Notes: a model not told the origin generated them from the letters alone. DNA of 36,823 nt from Rhizobiaceae bacterium (GCA_028279875.1 JANQMU010000062.1:1-36823), one strand, 5' to 3'; counted from the stretch's first letter, positions 15,260 through 24,209 are shown. Program-made: numbers and translations.

Positions 15260-16108
15260 CTATCTTTTTATCAAGCACTCCAGTAATCCAGCTACGACTT
15301 TATTTCTTATTTTACTCGCTAATTCTTCGCTGGATTTCTCTTTTCTCCCTATTTCATTTAGATCCGTTAGTGTTTTCCTTGCCGCATTCAACGCTACTAT
15401 ATCTGGACATCTACCAAGAGGATTATCTCCAAATATTACCGATCTTCCTTTGTTGTTTTTGGGTATATCCAACATGGCTGATACAATGCCGCGACCTGCG
15501 TAGTATGCTAGCTGATTATTTTCTTTCAGTAATTCAAATTCTCGCCTCATTTCCTTGAAGCAAGTGTCCATAAATATATCCATGTCGTATTCATTTCCAT
15601 TCGATATGGTAAAATAGTACAATAGACAAAATGATTCGGGGCCAAACCCTAATGTTCCACCTGAAAAAGCTCCGGCAACCAGACTCCTCAAGAGTGCATC
15701 TGAGGAATCATAGTCGTGCGTCCCAGCATGATAGGCAATGGGAATATTGGCTTGGTATCGACGCCCCCCTCCAAATGGGCGGTCCAATACGCGATCGAAT
15801 AAGACGGACACATAGGCACCGGCTCCCCACTCCGATCCAACCGACTCGATAAGTCCGGCTGCCACATCCGTGTCCAATGATTTGCTTCCCCGCGGCAACC
15901 CATTGATTTTCTGGATAATGTCGCCCACTTTCAGGTACTTGGCTGCCGGTGAGTTTGGTTCAATATCCGCCACGATGATGCCGTGGGCGGGATCTTTCAT
16001 GTCAAACACTGTAATGCCGATACCAAACACAAACTCCTGTGCATTTACCTGAACGCATAACAGCAGCATCAGCGCTATTTGCTGACAAAACCAATTGACA
16101 ACTCGCAT
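15260..16108 (-). CDS. Exported PDZ-domain protein of unknown function
   Basis: 282 residues. A signal peptide (MRVVNWFCQQ, then a Leu-rich core) is probably cleaved after VNAQ. A PDZ-like module follows at about residues 40-75: GIIVADIEPNSPAAKYLKVG then DIIQKINGLPRG, the typical carboxylate-loop and ligand-groove pattern. No protease domain is visible. The second half (about 130-282) is unrecognised, with several cysteines. Start ATG 16108 is chosen because the track to 16114 relies on TTG. Codon use is AT-rich compared with genes on both sides, suggesting transfer. The next gene upstream on this strand has the same composition and is also exported, so they may work together. Confidence 0.65.
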   Translation of the reverse strand: MRVVNWFCQQIALMLLLCVQVNAQEFVFGIGITVFDMKDPAHGIIVADIEPNSPAAKYLKVGDIIQKINGLPRGSKSLDTDVAAGLIESVGSEWGAGAYVSVLFDRVLDRPFGGGRRYQANIPIAYHAGTHDYDSSDALLRSLVAGAFSGGTLGFGPESFCLLYYFTISNGNEYDMDIFMDTCFKEMRREFELLKENNQLAYYAGRGIVSAMLDIPKNNKGRSVIFGDNPLGRCPDIVALNAARKTLTDLNEIGRKEKSSEELASKIRNKVVAGLLECLIKR

Positions 16109-16259
16109 GGTCAAACGTTCCGTTATTCAAGCCTTTGTTGCGGAGATTAATTTAAAGGAATTCTTTAATAATCTCAATTATCTGACTATCTGTAGCCAAC
16201 CAGCATCAATTCGCTTCGAATAATACCACTTTTTCTAGTCGGCGCCGCACTTCTGTATG

Positions 16260-17318
16260 TTACATTTGCGTGGCTTCACCAGGCGCCACCAAGGCCGACC
16301 ACAGCTTATTTCTTAACGCAGGAAGATATCTATTTTGTCGAAGACTCTCATAGTTCAGCCGATGATTTAACGGATGCTCCTCGTTCATCAAGTCACCCCT
16401 CCCAAAGAATGTGACAATACTTTGGTATTTCTTTGTATTTTCAACTCTCTTTTGAAACTGCTGCTGAAGTTTTGGCCTCCGGACCTGCGCTTCAAACGCA
16501 GCTTGATACGATGGGTGGTCGTTTAACACCAAACCGTATTTATCGGACAATTCACCGGCAGCAACAGTCCACAGATATAGGTAAGCAACATCCAGCCCGA
16601 TTAACGTTCTACTTGATCCTTTTATAATTGTATTGACCGATGATTCCAAATATAAGTCTCCAAACTTCCTTCCCCAGACCATATTTCTGAATATAGAAAT
16701 TGGTGCAATTAATCCTATTGTGATATCGTTTTCATTCAACATATTATTTTTTTTATCCGTTTCTACCAAATTATCGATGAATTCTGTTACTATTTCCTTT
16801 TCACCGTTGGAAAGAATGTTCCAGTAATCAATATTTACCTTTTTATTATATCCAGTATGTACATAGTAAGGAAAACCTATTCCGAATAGGGCCATCCTTA
16901 AGTCTTCATAATGTGGGTTAAACTCACCTGCCAAAATAGCTCTTGACACCTGGTCTTCAGCGATGCCCAGTGCACTAGCTTGCGATATTATCTTCTGCAA
17001 GGCAATTTCAGCGGCAACATGCCCTTTATAAATCTTCTGTTGTTTACCGTCGAAATAGAAATTGTTGGCGGGAATACCGCCGCAACAATACCCTGCCGAA
17101 CCATAGGATTGAGGCGCGAATATCCGATCGTCTATTTGGAGATTCTCCCAACCAGGATGTGGGTCGAATTCAGTGTAAATTTGCGACCTCGCCGGTGCAT
17201 TATGAATGATCAAACAAATAACACCTATCACAAGGATAATAATCGTCTGAAAAACATGCTCGAGCATCGTAATGATTTGATTGGTATCGAACTTATTTGG
17301 CTGATCTGTTATTTGCAT
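16260..17318 (-). CDS. Unrecognised exported or membrane-anchored protein, AT-rich
   Basis: About 352 residues from ATG 17318, where GGAC stands at a reasonable distance; a longer form from ATG 17399 (379 residues) is possible but has no ribosome-binding site. A hydrophobic segment near residues 24-41 (TIIILVIGVICLIIH) looks like a signal or anchor, followed by the exported part beginning SQIYTEFDPHPGW. A GYCCGG pair of cysteines, a GFPYYVHTGY segment and a Gln/Arg/Lys-rich C-terminus are notable. I do not recognise a family. Base composition is far more AT-rich than the surrounding genes. It lies 151 bases upstream of the PDZ protein gene on the same strand. Confidence 0.6.
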   Translation of the reverse strand: MQITDQPNKFDTNQIITMLEHVFQTIIILVIGVICLIIHNAPARSQIYTEFDPHPGWENLQIDDRIFAPQSYGSAGYCCGGIPANNFYFDGKQQKIYKGHVAAEIALQKIISQASALGIAEDQVSRAILAGEFNPHYEDLRMALFGIGFPYYVHTGYNKKVNIDYWNILSNGEKEIVTEFIDNLVETDKKNNMLNENDITIGLIAPISIFRNMVWGRKFGDLYLESSVNTIIKGSSRTLIGLDVAYLYLWTVAAGELSDKYGLVLNDHPSYQAAFEAQVRRPKLQQQFQKRVENTKKYQSIVTFFGRGDLMNEEHPLNHRLNYESLRQNRYLPALRNKLWSALVAPGEATQM

Positions 17319-17698
17319 TTTTTTAGTCCGCTGATAATCAATAATAAAATGACAGCTATAATATATTGAGTCAATTAATTCGAAGTTCCGGCTGAACATT
17401 GGTGTTTAGATGTGCAGAGAGGGTAATCCCCTGACGCTAACGCTTTGAGCTACTCGATCTGGTGGCCTTTTTTGGGCTGTCTTTTTCGCTCTGTTTTCTC
17501 CTTGTTGCTGTTTCGATTTTGACCCGGCCCTGTGAATTCGGGTCAGTCGTCATGATAGTTTTGCGTTCAGGTTCGTGTTGGCTTTTACACCTTCATCAAA
17601 CCCGCTCGGAAGCGGCGTGGCCACACCCAGCCCAGGCGCGCCCGACTCTTGCGGTCGCGGGCTCCACTGCACAGTCCAACTGTCGGGTCATTACAATC
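17319..17698. other. Gene-free interval at the right edge of the AT-rich patch
   Basis: No convincing gene is seen. Composition changes here from AT-rich to the GC-rich background. The interval holds a T-rich plus-strand tract (about 17467-17518) and a hairpin, TGACCCG (17520-17526) with CGGGTCA (17539-17545). The latter has no T-run on either side and is not a clear terminator. An open plus-strand frame from 17462 reads through the antisense of the next gene and is a shadow. Confidence 0.5.
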
Positions 17699-18412
17699 TC
17701 AGCACAGCGCCAGATAGACCGTCTGCGTCGCCTCGCGCTCCTGGATCGGGTTGTGGAACGTCACTTCCTCGGCGCGCGCCTCTGCAAAGACATCCGCCAG
17801 TCGCGCGGTGAACGCGTCGTCCGGGCGGTCGTTGGACCACAGGCCGAACACGCCGCCCGGCTTCAGGTGCCGGGCGAGCTTCGCCAGGCCCTCCGGCGTG
17901 TAGAAACCGGCATTTTGCGGGTCGAGCAGGGCGTCCGGCGTGTGGTCGATATCGACTAGGATGGCGTCGTGGGTCTTTCCGGGCGCGTTGGGGTCGAAGC
18001 CATCCTTGGAGGCGGCGAGGGCGAAGAAATCGCCGAGGCGGAAGCGGCAGCGGGGGTCGGCGGTGAGCGCCTTGCCCAGTGGCAGCAGGCCGCTTTCGTG
18101 CCAGTCGATGATCGGCTGCAGGGCGTCGACCACCAGGAGTTTGCCGACGGCCGGGTTGTCCAGAGCCGCCTTGGCCGTGTAGCCGAGGCCGAGGCCGCCG
18201 ACCACGACATCGAGATCATCGCCGGAAAGGTCGGCGAGGGCGAGGCGTGCCAGGGCGGTTTCGGACGCCGTGAACAGGCTGGACATCAGGAACTCCTCGC
18301 CCAGCTTGATTTCGAAGACGTCGACCCCGAGTTTCGGTTCGCGACGGCGGCGCAGGCTGAGTGCGCCGATCGGTGTCGGGCGATAGTCCAGTTCCTCGAA
18401 GGCAGGGCTCAT
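17699..18412 (-). CDS. Spermidine synthase-like (class I methyltransferase fold) protein
   Basis: 237 residues. The Rossmann glycine loop VVGGLGLGYTAKAAL and the acidic VVDALQPIIDWH strand match spermidine synthase-family proteins, followed by DAILVDIDHTPD and LKPGGVFGLWSND. The family transfers aminopropyl groups or acts as SAM-dependent methyltransferase relatives. The short length, without an obvious N-terminal beta domain, makes a true polyamine synthase uncertain. Its ATG overlaps the stop of the upstream GNAT gene (18409-18412), so the two are translationally coupled. Confidence 0.75.
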   Translation of the reverse strand: MSPAFEELDYRPTPIGALSLRRRREPKLGVDVFEIKLGEEFLMSSLFTASETALARLALADLSGDDLDVVVGGLGLGYTAKAALDNPAVGKLLVVDALQPIIDWHESGLLPLGKALTADPRCRFRLGDFFALAASKDGFDPNAPGKTHDAILVDIDHTPDALLDPQNAGFYTPEGLAKLARHLKPGGVFGLWSNDRPDDAFTARLADVFAEARAEEVTFHNPIQEREATQTVYLALC

Positions 18413-18918
18413 GTGGCGGGGTTTTCCTGATGGGTGGTGAGATCGCAGCGGTAGACGGTGATCGGGCCGCGCAAGGACGAGACCGTGTCGAGTGGCTGCC
18501 ATCCGCGTTTTCTGACGATGTTTTCGCCGGCATCCGTCGAGACATACAGGGCATCGAAGCCCATGCGCCGGGCTTCCGCTTCGATTGCGGCGACCAGCAC
18601 CGTTCCGACGCCGCATCGGCGCTGGTCCGGGTCGACGAGGAGGGCCGCGAGCCAGGGCGACTGGCCCGATTTGCTGCCGACGGACTCCGCTTTCAGCGCG
18701 GCGGTTCCCAGTGGTTCGCCTTCGGCATCGAGCGCGACAAAGGCAATCGGCAGCGCATCGCGGTTGCAGCAGGCCGCGAGATCATCCATTGCGTCGCCGG
18801 GGCCATCATCGCCATAATACGGCTCCCATTCGGCAACGAACCAGCGTGCGAGTTCGGCGATTTTGTCCGGAACCTCGGCCAGCGGGACGATGCGGATGTC
18901 TTGTGTGGTGGACTGCAT
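18409..18918 (-). CDS. GNAT-family N-acetyltransferase
   Basis: 169 residues with the acetyl-CoA motif A, ALLVDPDQRRCGVGTVLVAA, in which the usual Q/RxxGxG/A pyrophosphate loop reads RRCGVG. GFDALYVSTD and NIVRKRGWQPL are the following C-terminal strand and helix. GGAG stands before the ATG. It acetylates an amine on a small molecule or protein; the acceptor cannot be named. It is the first gene of a two-gene unit with the spermidine synthase-like gene, which may hint at a polyamine-related acceptor. Confidence 0.85.
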   Translation of the reverse strand: MQSTTQDIRIVPLAEVPDKIAELARWFVAEWEPYYGDDGPGDAMDDLAACCNRDALPIAFVALDAEGEPLGTAALKAESVGSKSGQSPWLAALLVDPDQRRCGVGTVLVAAIEAEARRMGFDALYVSTDAGENIVRKRGWQPLDTVSSLRGPITVYRCDLTTHQENPAT

Positions 18919-19076
18919 GCCATCTCCTTTTGCGGTCTTCTATCATGTTTGCATGGCCGATGTCGGCTTTCCCTGGCGCGCGCCGTCGCTGCGGTCGCAG
19001 GCAGGAGGGATTTGTCAGGGCGTGCTTTTGCAGTATGTTAACGGCTGATTAACCATGAATGGCGCGTGGAGTCTCG

Positions 19077-19736
19077 ATGACGGATCCGACGGTTCCCACC
19101 GGCAAATCCAGACGGCTTTCCGATGTCGTGCGCGAGGTCAAGATCGCGGCGGCGGAGCGCGAGGACGTCGTCGTCGACATGAAGGAAGCCGACAGGGCCC
19201 GTCTCGAGCTGCTGGCGGAAGAGCTGGTGCCGGTCTTCGACGCGGTGCCGGCCGAGGACGAACAGTTCGATTTCGTCATCTCCTCCGGGCTGCAGCCGCG
19301 GCTGTGGATCGATGCGGTCGCCCATGTGCAGATGGGACCGGACCGGCGGACCTACCGCTTTGTCCGGGACACGCGGCTCGGGCGCGTCGTCATGGCCGAA
19401 TCGGGCGATATGATGCGCATCGCCGACAGTGTCACCCATTACATCGCGGAACGGATGGTGGAACGACAGCGTTTCCTCGAGACCGAGCAGGTCCGGCCGG
19501 AAATGTACGGGACACCGCCGGCCGAACAGGCGAGGACTGCGGCACCCGCTGTCCGGCAGCGACCGGCGCGACGCGCCGGAGGTGACGGCGCTGCGATGAA
19601 ACGCCGCGCGGCGCGGCCGCAAGCCGGCTCGCTCGGCAACAGCATCTGGTGGTTCGTGTTAGGTGCAATTGTCGGCGCCGTGGCGCTGTTTATCGCTTTC
19701 CGGGGCGTGCTTGGCCCGGCGCTTGGATCCGGCTAG
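19077..19736 (+). CDS. Conserved-type hypothetical protein with a C-terminal membrane anchor
   Basis: About 219 residues from ATG 19077, which has TGGAG just upstream; ATG 19059 lacks one. The N-terminal two-thirds is soluble, charged and mostly helical, with an ordered central part (FDFVISSGLQPRLWIDAVAH, then YRFVRDTRLGRVVMAES). An Arg/Pro/Ala-rich linker leads to one membrane helix at the very C-terminus (SIWWFVLGAIVGAVALFIAF), giving a tail-anchored protein facing the cytoplasm. I do not know the function. The upstream interval contains GTTAA-N7-TTAAC (about 19037-19053). Confidence 0.7.
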   Translation: MTDPTVPTGKSRRLSDVVREVKIAAAEREDVVVDMKEADRARLELLAEELVPVFDAVPAEDEQFDFVISSGLQPRLWIDAVAHVQMGPDRRTYRFVRDTRLGRVVMAESGDMMRIADSVTHYIAERMVERQRFLETEQVRPEMYGTPPAEQARTAAPAVRQRPARRAGGDGAAMKRRAARPQAGSLGNSIWWFVLGAIVGAVALFIAFRGVLGPALGSG

Positions 19737-19858
19737 AACTGTTTCGGGCCGGTAAAGTTTCAAATTGGCCACTTAAAATCGTGTATTGTGTTTCATATAT
19801 CGTATGGCAGAGGCCGGGCGGGGCGGCTCGGCGATAGCGGTTTGTCAGGGGTTCCGAC

Positions 19859-20863
19859 ATGACGACGAGCGCCAGAGTTGAGCGAAAACTGACAACCATC
19901 CTGGCGGCCGATGCCGCCGGTTACAGCAGCGCCATGGATGCCGACGAGGTCGGCACGGTCGAAGCCCTGCGCGCTGCCCGGGACGTCTTCTCCAAATTCA
20001 TTGCCCGGCACAATGGCCGGATCGTCAACACGGCCGGCGACGGGCTGGTGGCGGAATTTCCATCCGTTGTCGAAGCCGTGCAATGCGCCATCGAGGTGCA
20101 GCGCGAACTCGGCGATGCCGGTCATCCGGCCAATGGAGCGCTGCGGTTTCGCATCGGCATCCATCTCGGCGATGTTCTCATCGATGGCGAGGACCTGCTC
20201 GGCGAGGGGGTCAATCTGGCCGCGCGCCTGCAGACCATGGCCGAGCCCGGCGGCGTGCTCGTTTCGCAGCAGGTCTATGACCAGGTGCGCAGCAAGCTTT
20301 CCGTCGGCTTTGAATATCTCGGCGAAAAACGGCCGAAGAATTTTTCCGAGGATGTCGCGGTCTACTGTGTTTCCTTCGGAGATGCGGCGCCGAAGCCGTT
20401 CTTCGGCCGGCGGGGTGCGGAGCATTCGAACGACGCGGCACCCAAACAGGCCGCCAGGGAACGGCATGAGCCGGAGCGCCCGCGGCGACGGGATCGGGAA
20501 ACACCGGCGCCCGATGCAGCGGGCGAGAGCGTGCTGGGCGAGAGCGTGCTGTGGGACGGTGTGGTCCGCAATGCGCGGATATTTGGTGTCATCTGGATTG
20601 CGCTGGTGGCCATCAATCTGGCGACCGGCGGGGCGCTCTGGGCGCAATGGCCGGGTGTCGCCATGCTGACGCTGCTGGCATGGCAGGCGGCGCCGGTTTT
20701 TGCCGCCGGACGGTTCAGCATCCGCTATGCGCGCCTTGTCGTGATTGTCGGTATGCTGGTGGTCATCAATCTGCTGACCTGGTCGGGAACGCTGTGGGTG
20801 CTGTGGCCCGCCGGCGCCCTGCTGATCGTCGAAATCATCCGGCGCCTGCGCGTGCATGCGTGA
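19859..20863 (+). CDS. Class III adenylate/guanylate cyclase with a C-terminal membrane domain
   Basis: 334 residues. The cyclase domain covers about residues 8-172. Metal-binding aspartates are D18 (ADAAGYS) and D61 (TAGDG), and transition-state residues N119 and R123 are in GEGVNLAARL. All key residues seem present, so it should be active. A charged, proline-rich linker (about 175-235) leads to a hydrophobic domain (242-328) made of two similar halves, each with an INL...LW..WP pattern. Most alphaproteobacterial cyclases of this type carry TPR or CHASE domains instead. CAGGGG precedes the ATG. It would make a cyclic nucleotide at the inner membrane. Confidence 0.87.
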   Translation: MTTSARVERKLTTILAADAAGYSSAMDADEVGTVEALRAARDVFSKFIARHNGRIVNTAGDGLVAEFPSVVEAVQCAIEVQRELGDAGHPANGALRFRIGIHLGDVLIDGEDLLGEGVNLAARLQTMAEPGGVLVSQQVYDQVRSKLSVGFEYLGEKRPKNFSEDVAVYCVSFGDAAPKPFFGRRGAEHSNDAAPKQAARERHEPERPRRRDRETPAPDAAGESVLGESVLWDGVVRNARIFGVIWIALVAINLATGGALWAQWPGVAMLTLLAWQAAPVFAAGRFSIRYARLVVIVGMLVVINLLTWSGTLWVLWPAGALLIVEIIRRLRVHA

Positions 20864-20975
20864 CGGATCAAGCCGCGCCGATCAAGATCACTCGTTGAAA
20901 ACCCCTTTTATTCAATGGAATAACGGCATTTTTTGACACACCGCCTGCGAAGCCTGCGGCGTAGCTGCCGGGGAT

Positions 20976-22634
20976 TCACGGCAGGCGCTCCGCTGGCTGA
21001 CGGGCATTGCGTCTGCCATCGCCCTCGCCGAGGATGAGGCCTGCGCCCTTTTCGCCGATCATCAGCGATGCGGCATTGGTGTTGGCCGAGGTGATCTTCG
21101 GCATCACGGATGCGTCGACGACCCGCAGCCCGTCGACGCCGACGACCCGCAATTGCGGATCGACCACGGCCCTATCATCGCTGCCCATCCGGCAGGTGCC
21201 GACCGGATGAAACACCGTGCCGCCCTCGGTGCGGATTGCCTCATCGATCTGATCGTCGGTGGCCATCTGCGCGCCCGGCACCATCTCCTGGTCCCAAAGG
21301 TCGCGGAAAGCCGGTTGGGCGTGGATTTCGCGCAGAATTCTGACCGCTTCGCTCAGCACCTTCCGATCGCTGCCGGCGGACAGGTAGCGCGGCGCGATAC
21401 GGGGCTGCTGCAACGGGTCGGGGGACTGAATGCGGATCGATCCGCGGCTGTCCGGGTGACACTGCCAGACGGCAGACGTGAATCCCGAAAAACGGTGCAG
21501 CGGCGCGCCCGGCTTGTCGACCGACAGCGGCATGATACTGAACTGGATGTCCGGCCGTCCGTCGACGGCATGGCTGGTGCAGGCGCCGCCGCCGACCTGG
21601 CTGGCACCCACGGTCAGCGGTCCGCGGCCGGCAAACAGCCACTCCAGGCCCATCCCGGCCAGTTTCAGCGGATTGCGCACGGCATCGTTGAGCGACAGTT
21701 TCTCCTTGAGCCGGAGAATGAGACGCATCTGGTAGTGATCCTGCAGGTTCTCGCCGACATCCGGTGCGTCGACCGCAACGGTAATGCCGTGGCTGCGCAG
21801 CAGATCGGCCGGTCCGATGCCGGAAAGCTGCAGGATCTGCGGCGTCTGCAGGGTGCCGGCCGAAAGGATGACCTCGCGGGCGGCATGGGCGCGGTGCAGC
21901 CGGCCGCCCGAGAGCCATTCGACGCCGGTCGCGCGGCCGTTTTCGAGGATCACCCGCGTCACATGGGCACCGGTCTTCAGGGTCAGGTTCGAACGGCTGA
22001 GCGCCGGCCTCAAAAACGCCGTCGAGGCGCTGGAACGAAGGCGCTTGTCCAGGCTGACCTGGTACGAACCCACGCCATGGGTCGTTTCACCGTTGAAATC
22101 CGGATTGAGCGGGAGACCGAACTGGGTGGCGGCGTCGAGCCAGGCCTGACAGGCGGCATTGCGGTTGCGCAGATCGGAAACAGCCAGTTCGCCGCTGCGG
22201 CCATGATAGTGGTCATCGCCGCCGGCATAGCGTTCGATCGCCCTGAAGTGCGGGAGAACCTCTTCATAGGCCCAGCCCGTCGCGCCGGCCTTGTGCCAAT
22301 CATCAAAGTCCTCATGCTGTCCGCGAATGAAAATCAGACCGTTGATGGAACTCGAGCCGCCGACGATCCGTCCGCGCGGCCAGGCGATGCCGCGAAATCC
22401 GGCACCTTCGGAGGGCTCGGTCTCGAACACCCGTGAAAAGCGCGGATCGTAGATGGTCCGAAAATAGCCGACCGGCAGTTTCAGCCAGAAATTCCGATCC
22501 GGTCCGCCGGCCTCCAGCACCAGCACGCTTGTGTCGGGATCGGCCGACAGCCGATTGGCCAGCACAGAGCCCGCTGAGCCTGAGCCGATGACGATGTAGT
22601 CAAAGTCTGGTGTCATTGACGACCCAGTTTTCAT
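20976..22634 (-). CDS. GMC-family FAD-dependent oxidoreductase (choline dehydrogenase-like)
   Basis: 552 residues. The FAD-binding GSGSAG motif is at residues 17-22, followed by the GMC signature region WPRGRIVGGSSSINGLIFIR. The second signature is SAGTLQTPQILQLSGIGP, and the C-terminal active site has the catalytic His in FHPVGTCRMG and Asn in ANTNAASLMIG. It oxidises an alcohol to an aldehyde or ketone; choline is only one possibility and no betaine genes are near. Start ATG 22634 overlaps the stop of the upstream MBL gene (ATGA); ATG 22616 would also give a complete domain. The C-terminus has an extra Arg-rich tail of about 15 residues. Confidence 0.9.
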   Translation of the reverse strand: MKTGSSMTPDFDYIVIGSGSAGSVLANRLSADPDTSVLVLEAGGPDRNFWLKLPVGYFRTIYDPRFSRVFETEPSEGAGFRGIAWPRGRIVGGSSSINGLIFIRGQHEDFDDWHKAGATGWAYEEVLPHFRAIERYAGGDDHYHGRSGELAVSDLRNRNAACQAWLDAATQFGLPLNPDFNGETTHGVGSYQVSLDKRLRSSASTAFLRPALSRSNLTLKTGAHVTRVILENGRATGVEWLSGGRLHRAHAAREVILSAGTLQTPQILQLSGIGPADLLRSHGITVAVDAPDVGENLQDHYQMRLILRLKEKLSLNDAVRNPLKLAGMGLEWLFAGRGPLTVGASQVGGGACTSHAVDGRPDIQFSIMPLSVDKPGAPLHRFSGFTSAVWQCHPDSRGSIRIQSPDPLQQPRIAPRYLSAGSDRKVLSEAVRILREIHAQPAFRDLWDQEMVPGAQMATDDQIDEAIRTEGGTVFHPVGTCRMGSDDRAVVDPQLRVVGVDGLRVVDASVMPKITSANTNAASLMIGEKGAGLILGEGDGRRNARQPAERLP

Positions 22635-23365
22635 AGCCCATTGATCGCCGGCGTGAAGCGGTCCTTCGCATTGCCGATCACCGGAGCGCCATGGGCCGGA
22701 AGCACATGGGCAAAATCGAGATCGAGAACGCCCTTGATCTCCGCCGTGTCGGGTTTGGCCACCTTGCGCCAGCCCGGTCCGACATTATGCGCCTTGATGA
22801 AACCCATCATCGGCATCAGGATCCTCGCCGGCAGGCTGAAATACCGGTCGGTTTTCGCCCAGTTCTGCAGGCAGTCGCCGGAAACCACAATGCCGCCTTC
22901 GCGGTCCAGCAACAGCAGTCCCTCGCCGGGCGTGGCCGATTTGAACAGAACCAGCCGGGCGTCTTTCACCGGCAGTTCGGTCCGGTCGTCCAGCACAATG
23001 TCCGGCTCCAGATAGGGTTCCGACCCTTCGCCGAAGCCCGGGAGATAGGGCGCGTCGACCGACCAGACCCTGGCGCCGTAGCGGCTCTGGTAGAACGGAT
23101 CGTCCATCCCGTGAAATCCGGCAAGCCGGATCACGTGTTCGACATCGCCGAGCGCGTCGAGCGCGGTCAGGCCGTCCTCGCTCAGACGGACCGTATTGAC
23201 CAGCGTCAGGCGGCCATCCTGGCGGATGATCGTCATGTTGCGGCTGAAGCGCATCGGCAGCCGGCCGGCCATTGCGGCCGTTCCGGTGACGAAATGGATG
23301 TCCGGAAAAACCTCGGTGATCTCACCGTGTTCCTGCGCTTCCGGAAAGGGTCTGAATTTGGACAT
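22631..23365 (-). CDS. Metallo-beta-lactamase-fold protein with a degenerate metal site
   Basis: 244 residues. The order of elements follows the MBL fold: HVIRLAGFHGMDDPFY in the position of HxHxDH (only H85, D88 and D89 remain), VVSGDCLQNW (161-169) in place of the GDxxF/xH region, and LPAHGAPV (222-229) for the last His motif. Two metal ligands therefore appear lost or replaced, so hydrolase activity is uncertain; DUF4336-like proteins show similar changes. GGGAGG precedes ATG 23365. It is translationally coupled to the GMC oxidoreductase, suggesting one pathway. Confidence 0.7.
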   Translation of the reverse strand: MSKFRPFPEAQEHGEITEVFPDIHFVTGTAAMAGRLPMRFSRNMTIIRQDGRLTLVNTVRLSEDGLTALDALGDVEHVIRLAGFHGMDDPFYQSRYGARVWSVDAPYLPGFGEGSEPYLEPDIVLDDRTELPVKDARLVLFKSATPGEGLLLLDREGGIVVSGDCLQNWAKTDRYFSLPARILMPMMGFIKAHNVGPGWRKVAKPDTAEIKGVLDLDFAHVLPAHGAPVIGNAKDRFTPAINGL

Positions 23366-23410
23366 GGAGCCTCCCTGTCCTCCTGCATCCACGATCATCT
23401 TGTCCTCTAT

Positions 23411-23440
23411 ACCATAATGACCTGAACGGCCGGAATTCAA
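23411..23440 (-). promoter_or_regulatory. Possible promoter of the MBL-GMC pair
   Basis: On the minus strand, TTGAAT (23440-23435) and TATGGT (23416-23411) are separated by 18 bases and lie about 45 bases before the MBL start codon. Each box matches the consensus at four to five positions. Confidence 0.35.
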
Positions 23441-23477
23441 CGGTGGATACGGGATGACCGATGACAGGGATGTGCCG

Positions 23478-24209
23478 CTACCGGGACCCCGCATAGCGCC
23501 TGGCATCGGCGAGCAGGGACGACACATCACGGTCCTCGATGCCGAGCGCCGTCAAATGCGAGACCAGGTTTTCGATATATTCAAGGCTTGATCCCAGGAT
23601 GCCCTTTCCCGTTGCAATATACTGCACCTGTTGGTCCCGGCTGAGATCGGCGTGGATGCGCTTTGCCTGTTTGTTGGCGATGAAAGTGATCGCCTGCAGG
23701 CGTCCCTCGGCCGTCACCGCATCGACGAAGGCTGGCACATAGGCTCCCGACAGCATTTCGCGGCGCCACAGGATTTGTGTTTCCTCGTCCAAACGCTCCC
23801 CGGCGATCCGGAAAACGAGCCCGGTACAGCCCGGCCCGTCATCGAGCGCCGCCATCAGGCCGGGCGCTTCGCGCGTGCCGCGGCCGCCGATTTCGTCCTT
23901 GAGGCAGAAATGGCGCGCATAGCCGGCGACGTCGGCCAGTCGGATTTCCTCGAACACGAAACCGGGATCCCACATCAGCGAGCCATAGGCGAAGACCCAT
24001 AAATCGTCGCCCACATGCCCCTCCAGCGCCGTGTGGCGGGTGGCCTCCCGCTGCTCGTCGCTGAGCCGCCAGTGCGGCGGCACGCCAAGCGCCTTCATGC
24101 GTTCATCGAGATCGGACGGCTGGAATGTCCGGAAGAAAGACTGGTGGGGATCACGGACCTTGTCCCGCAATTCGGGGTGATGGGCAAAGGGATCCGGTCT
24201 GGCTGTCAT
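23478..24209 (-). CDS. chaC: ChaC-type glutathione-specific gamma-glutamylcyclotransferase
   Basis: 243 residues. The defining substrate-binding loop YGSLMW is at residues 75-80 and the catalytic Glu is E114 in GTREAPGL. ChaC enzymes cleave glutathione to 5-oxoproline and Cys-Gly in the cytoplasm. An N-terminal extension of about 65 residues, PFAHHPELRDKVRDP onward, is common in alphaproteobacterial members. The frame is open well upstream, but ATG 24209 begins this recognised extension; its ribosome-binding site is weak. The stop lies 112 bases from the MBL gene on the same strand. Confidence 0.88.
   Translation of the reverse strand: MTARPDPFAHHPELRDKVRDPHQSFFRTFQPSDLDERMKALGVPPHWRLSDEQREATRHTALEGHVGDDLWVFAYGSLMWDPGFVFEEIRLADVAGYARHFCLKDEIGGRGTREAPGLMAALDDGPGCTGLVFRIAGERLDEETQILWRREMLSGAYVPAFVDAVTAEGRLQAITFIANKQAKRIHADLSRDQQVQYIATGKGILGSSLEYIENLVSHLTALGIEDRDVSSLLADARRYAGSR

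Noticed and set aside
17400..17460. tRNA-like or attachment-site remnant at the edge of the AT-rich patch
   Set aside because: No cloverleaf, no TpsiC-loop sequence and no repeated counterpart at the left edge could be found.
21153..22436. A 427-residue plus-strand frame
   Set aside because: Antisense to the GMC oxidoreductase, with no motif or start signal.
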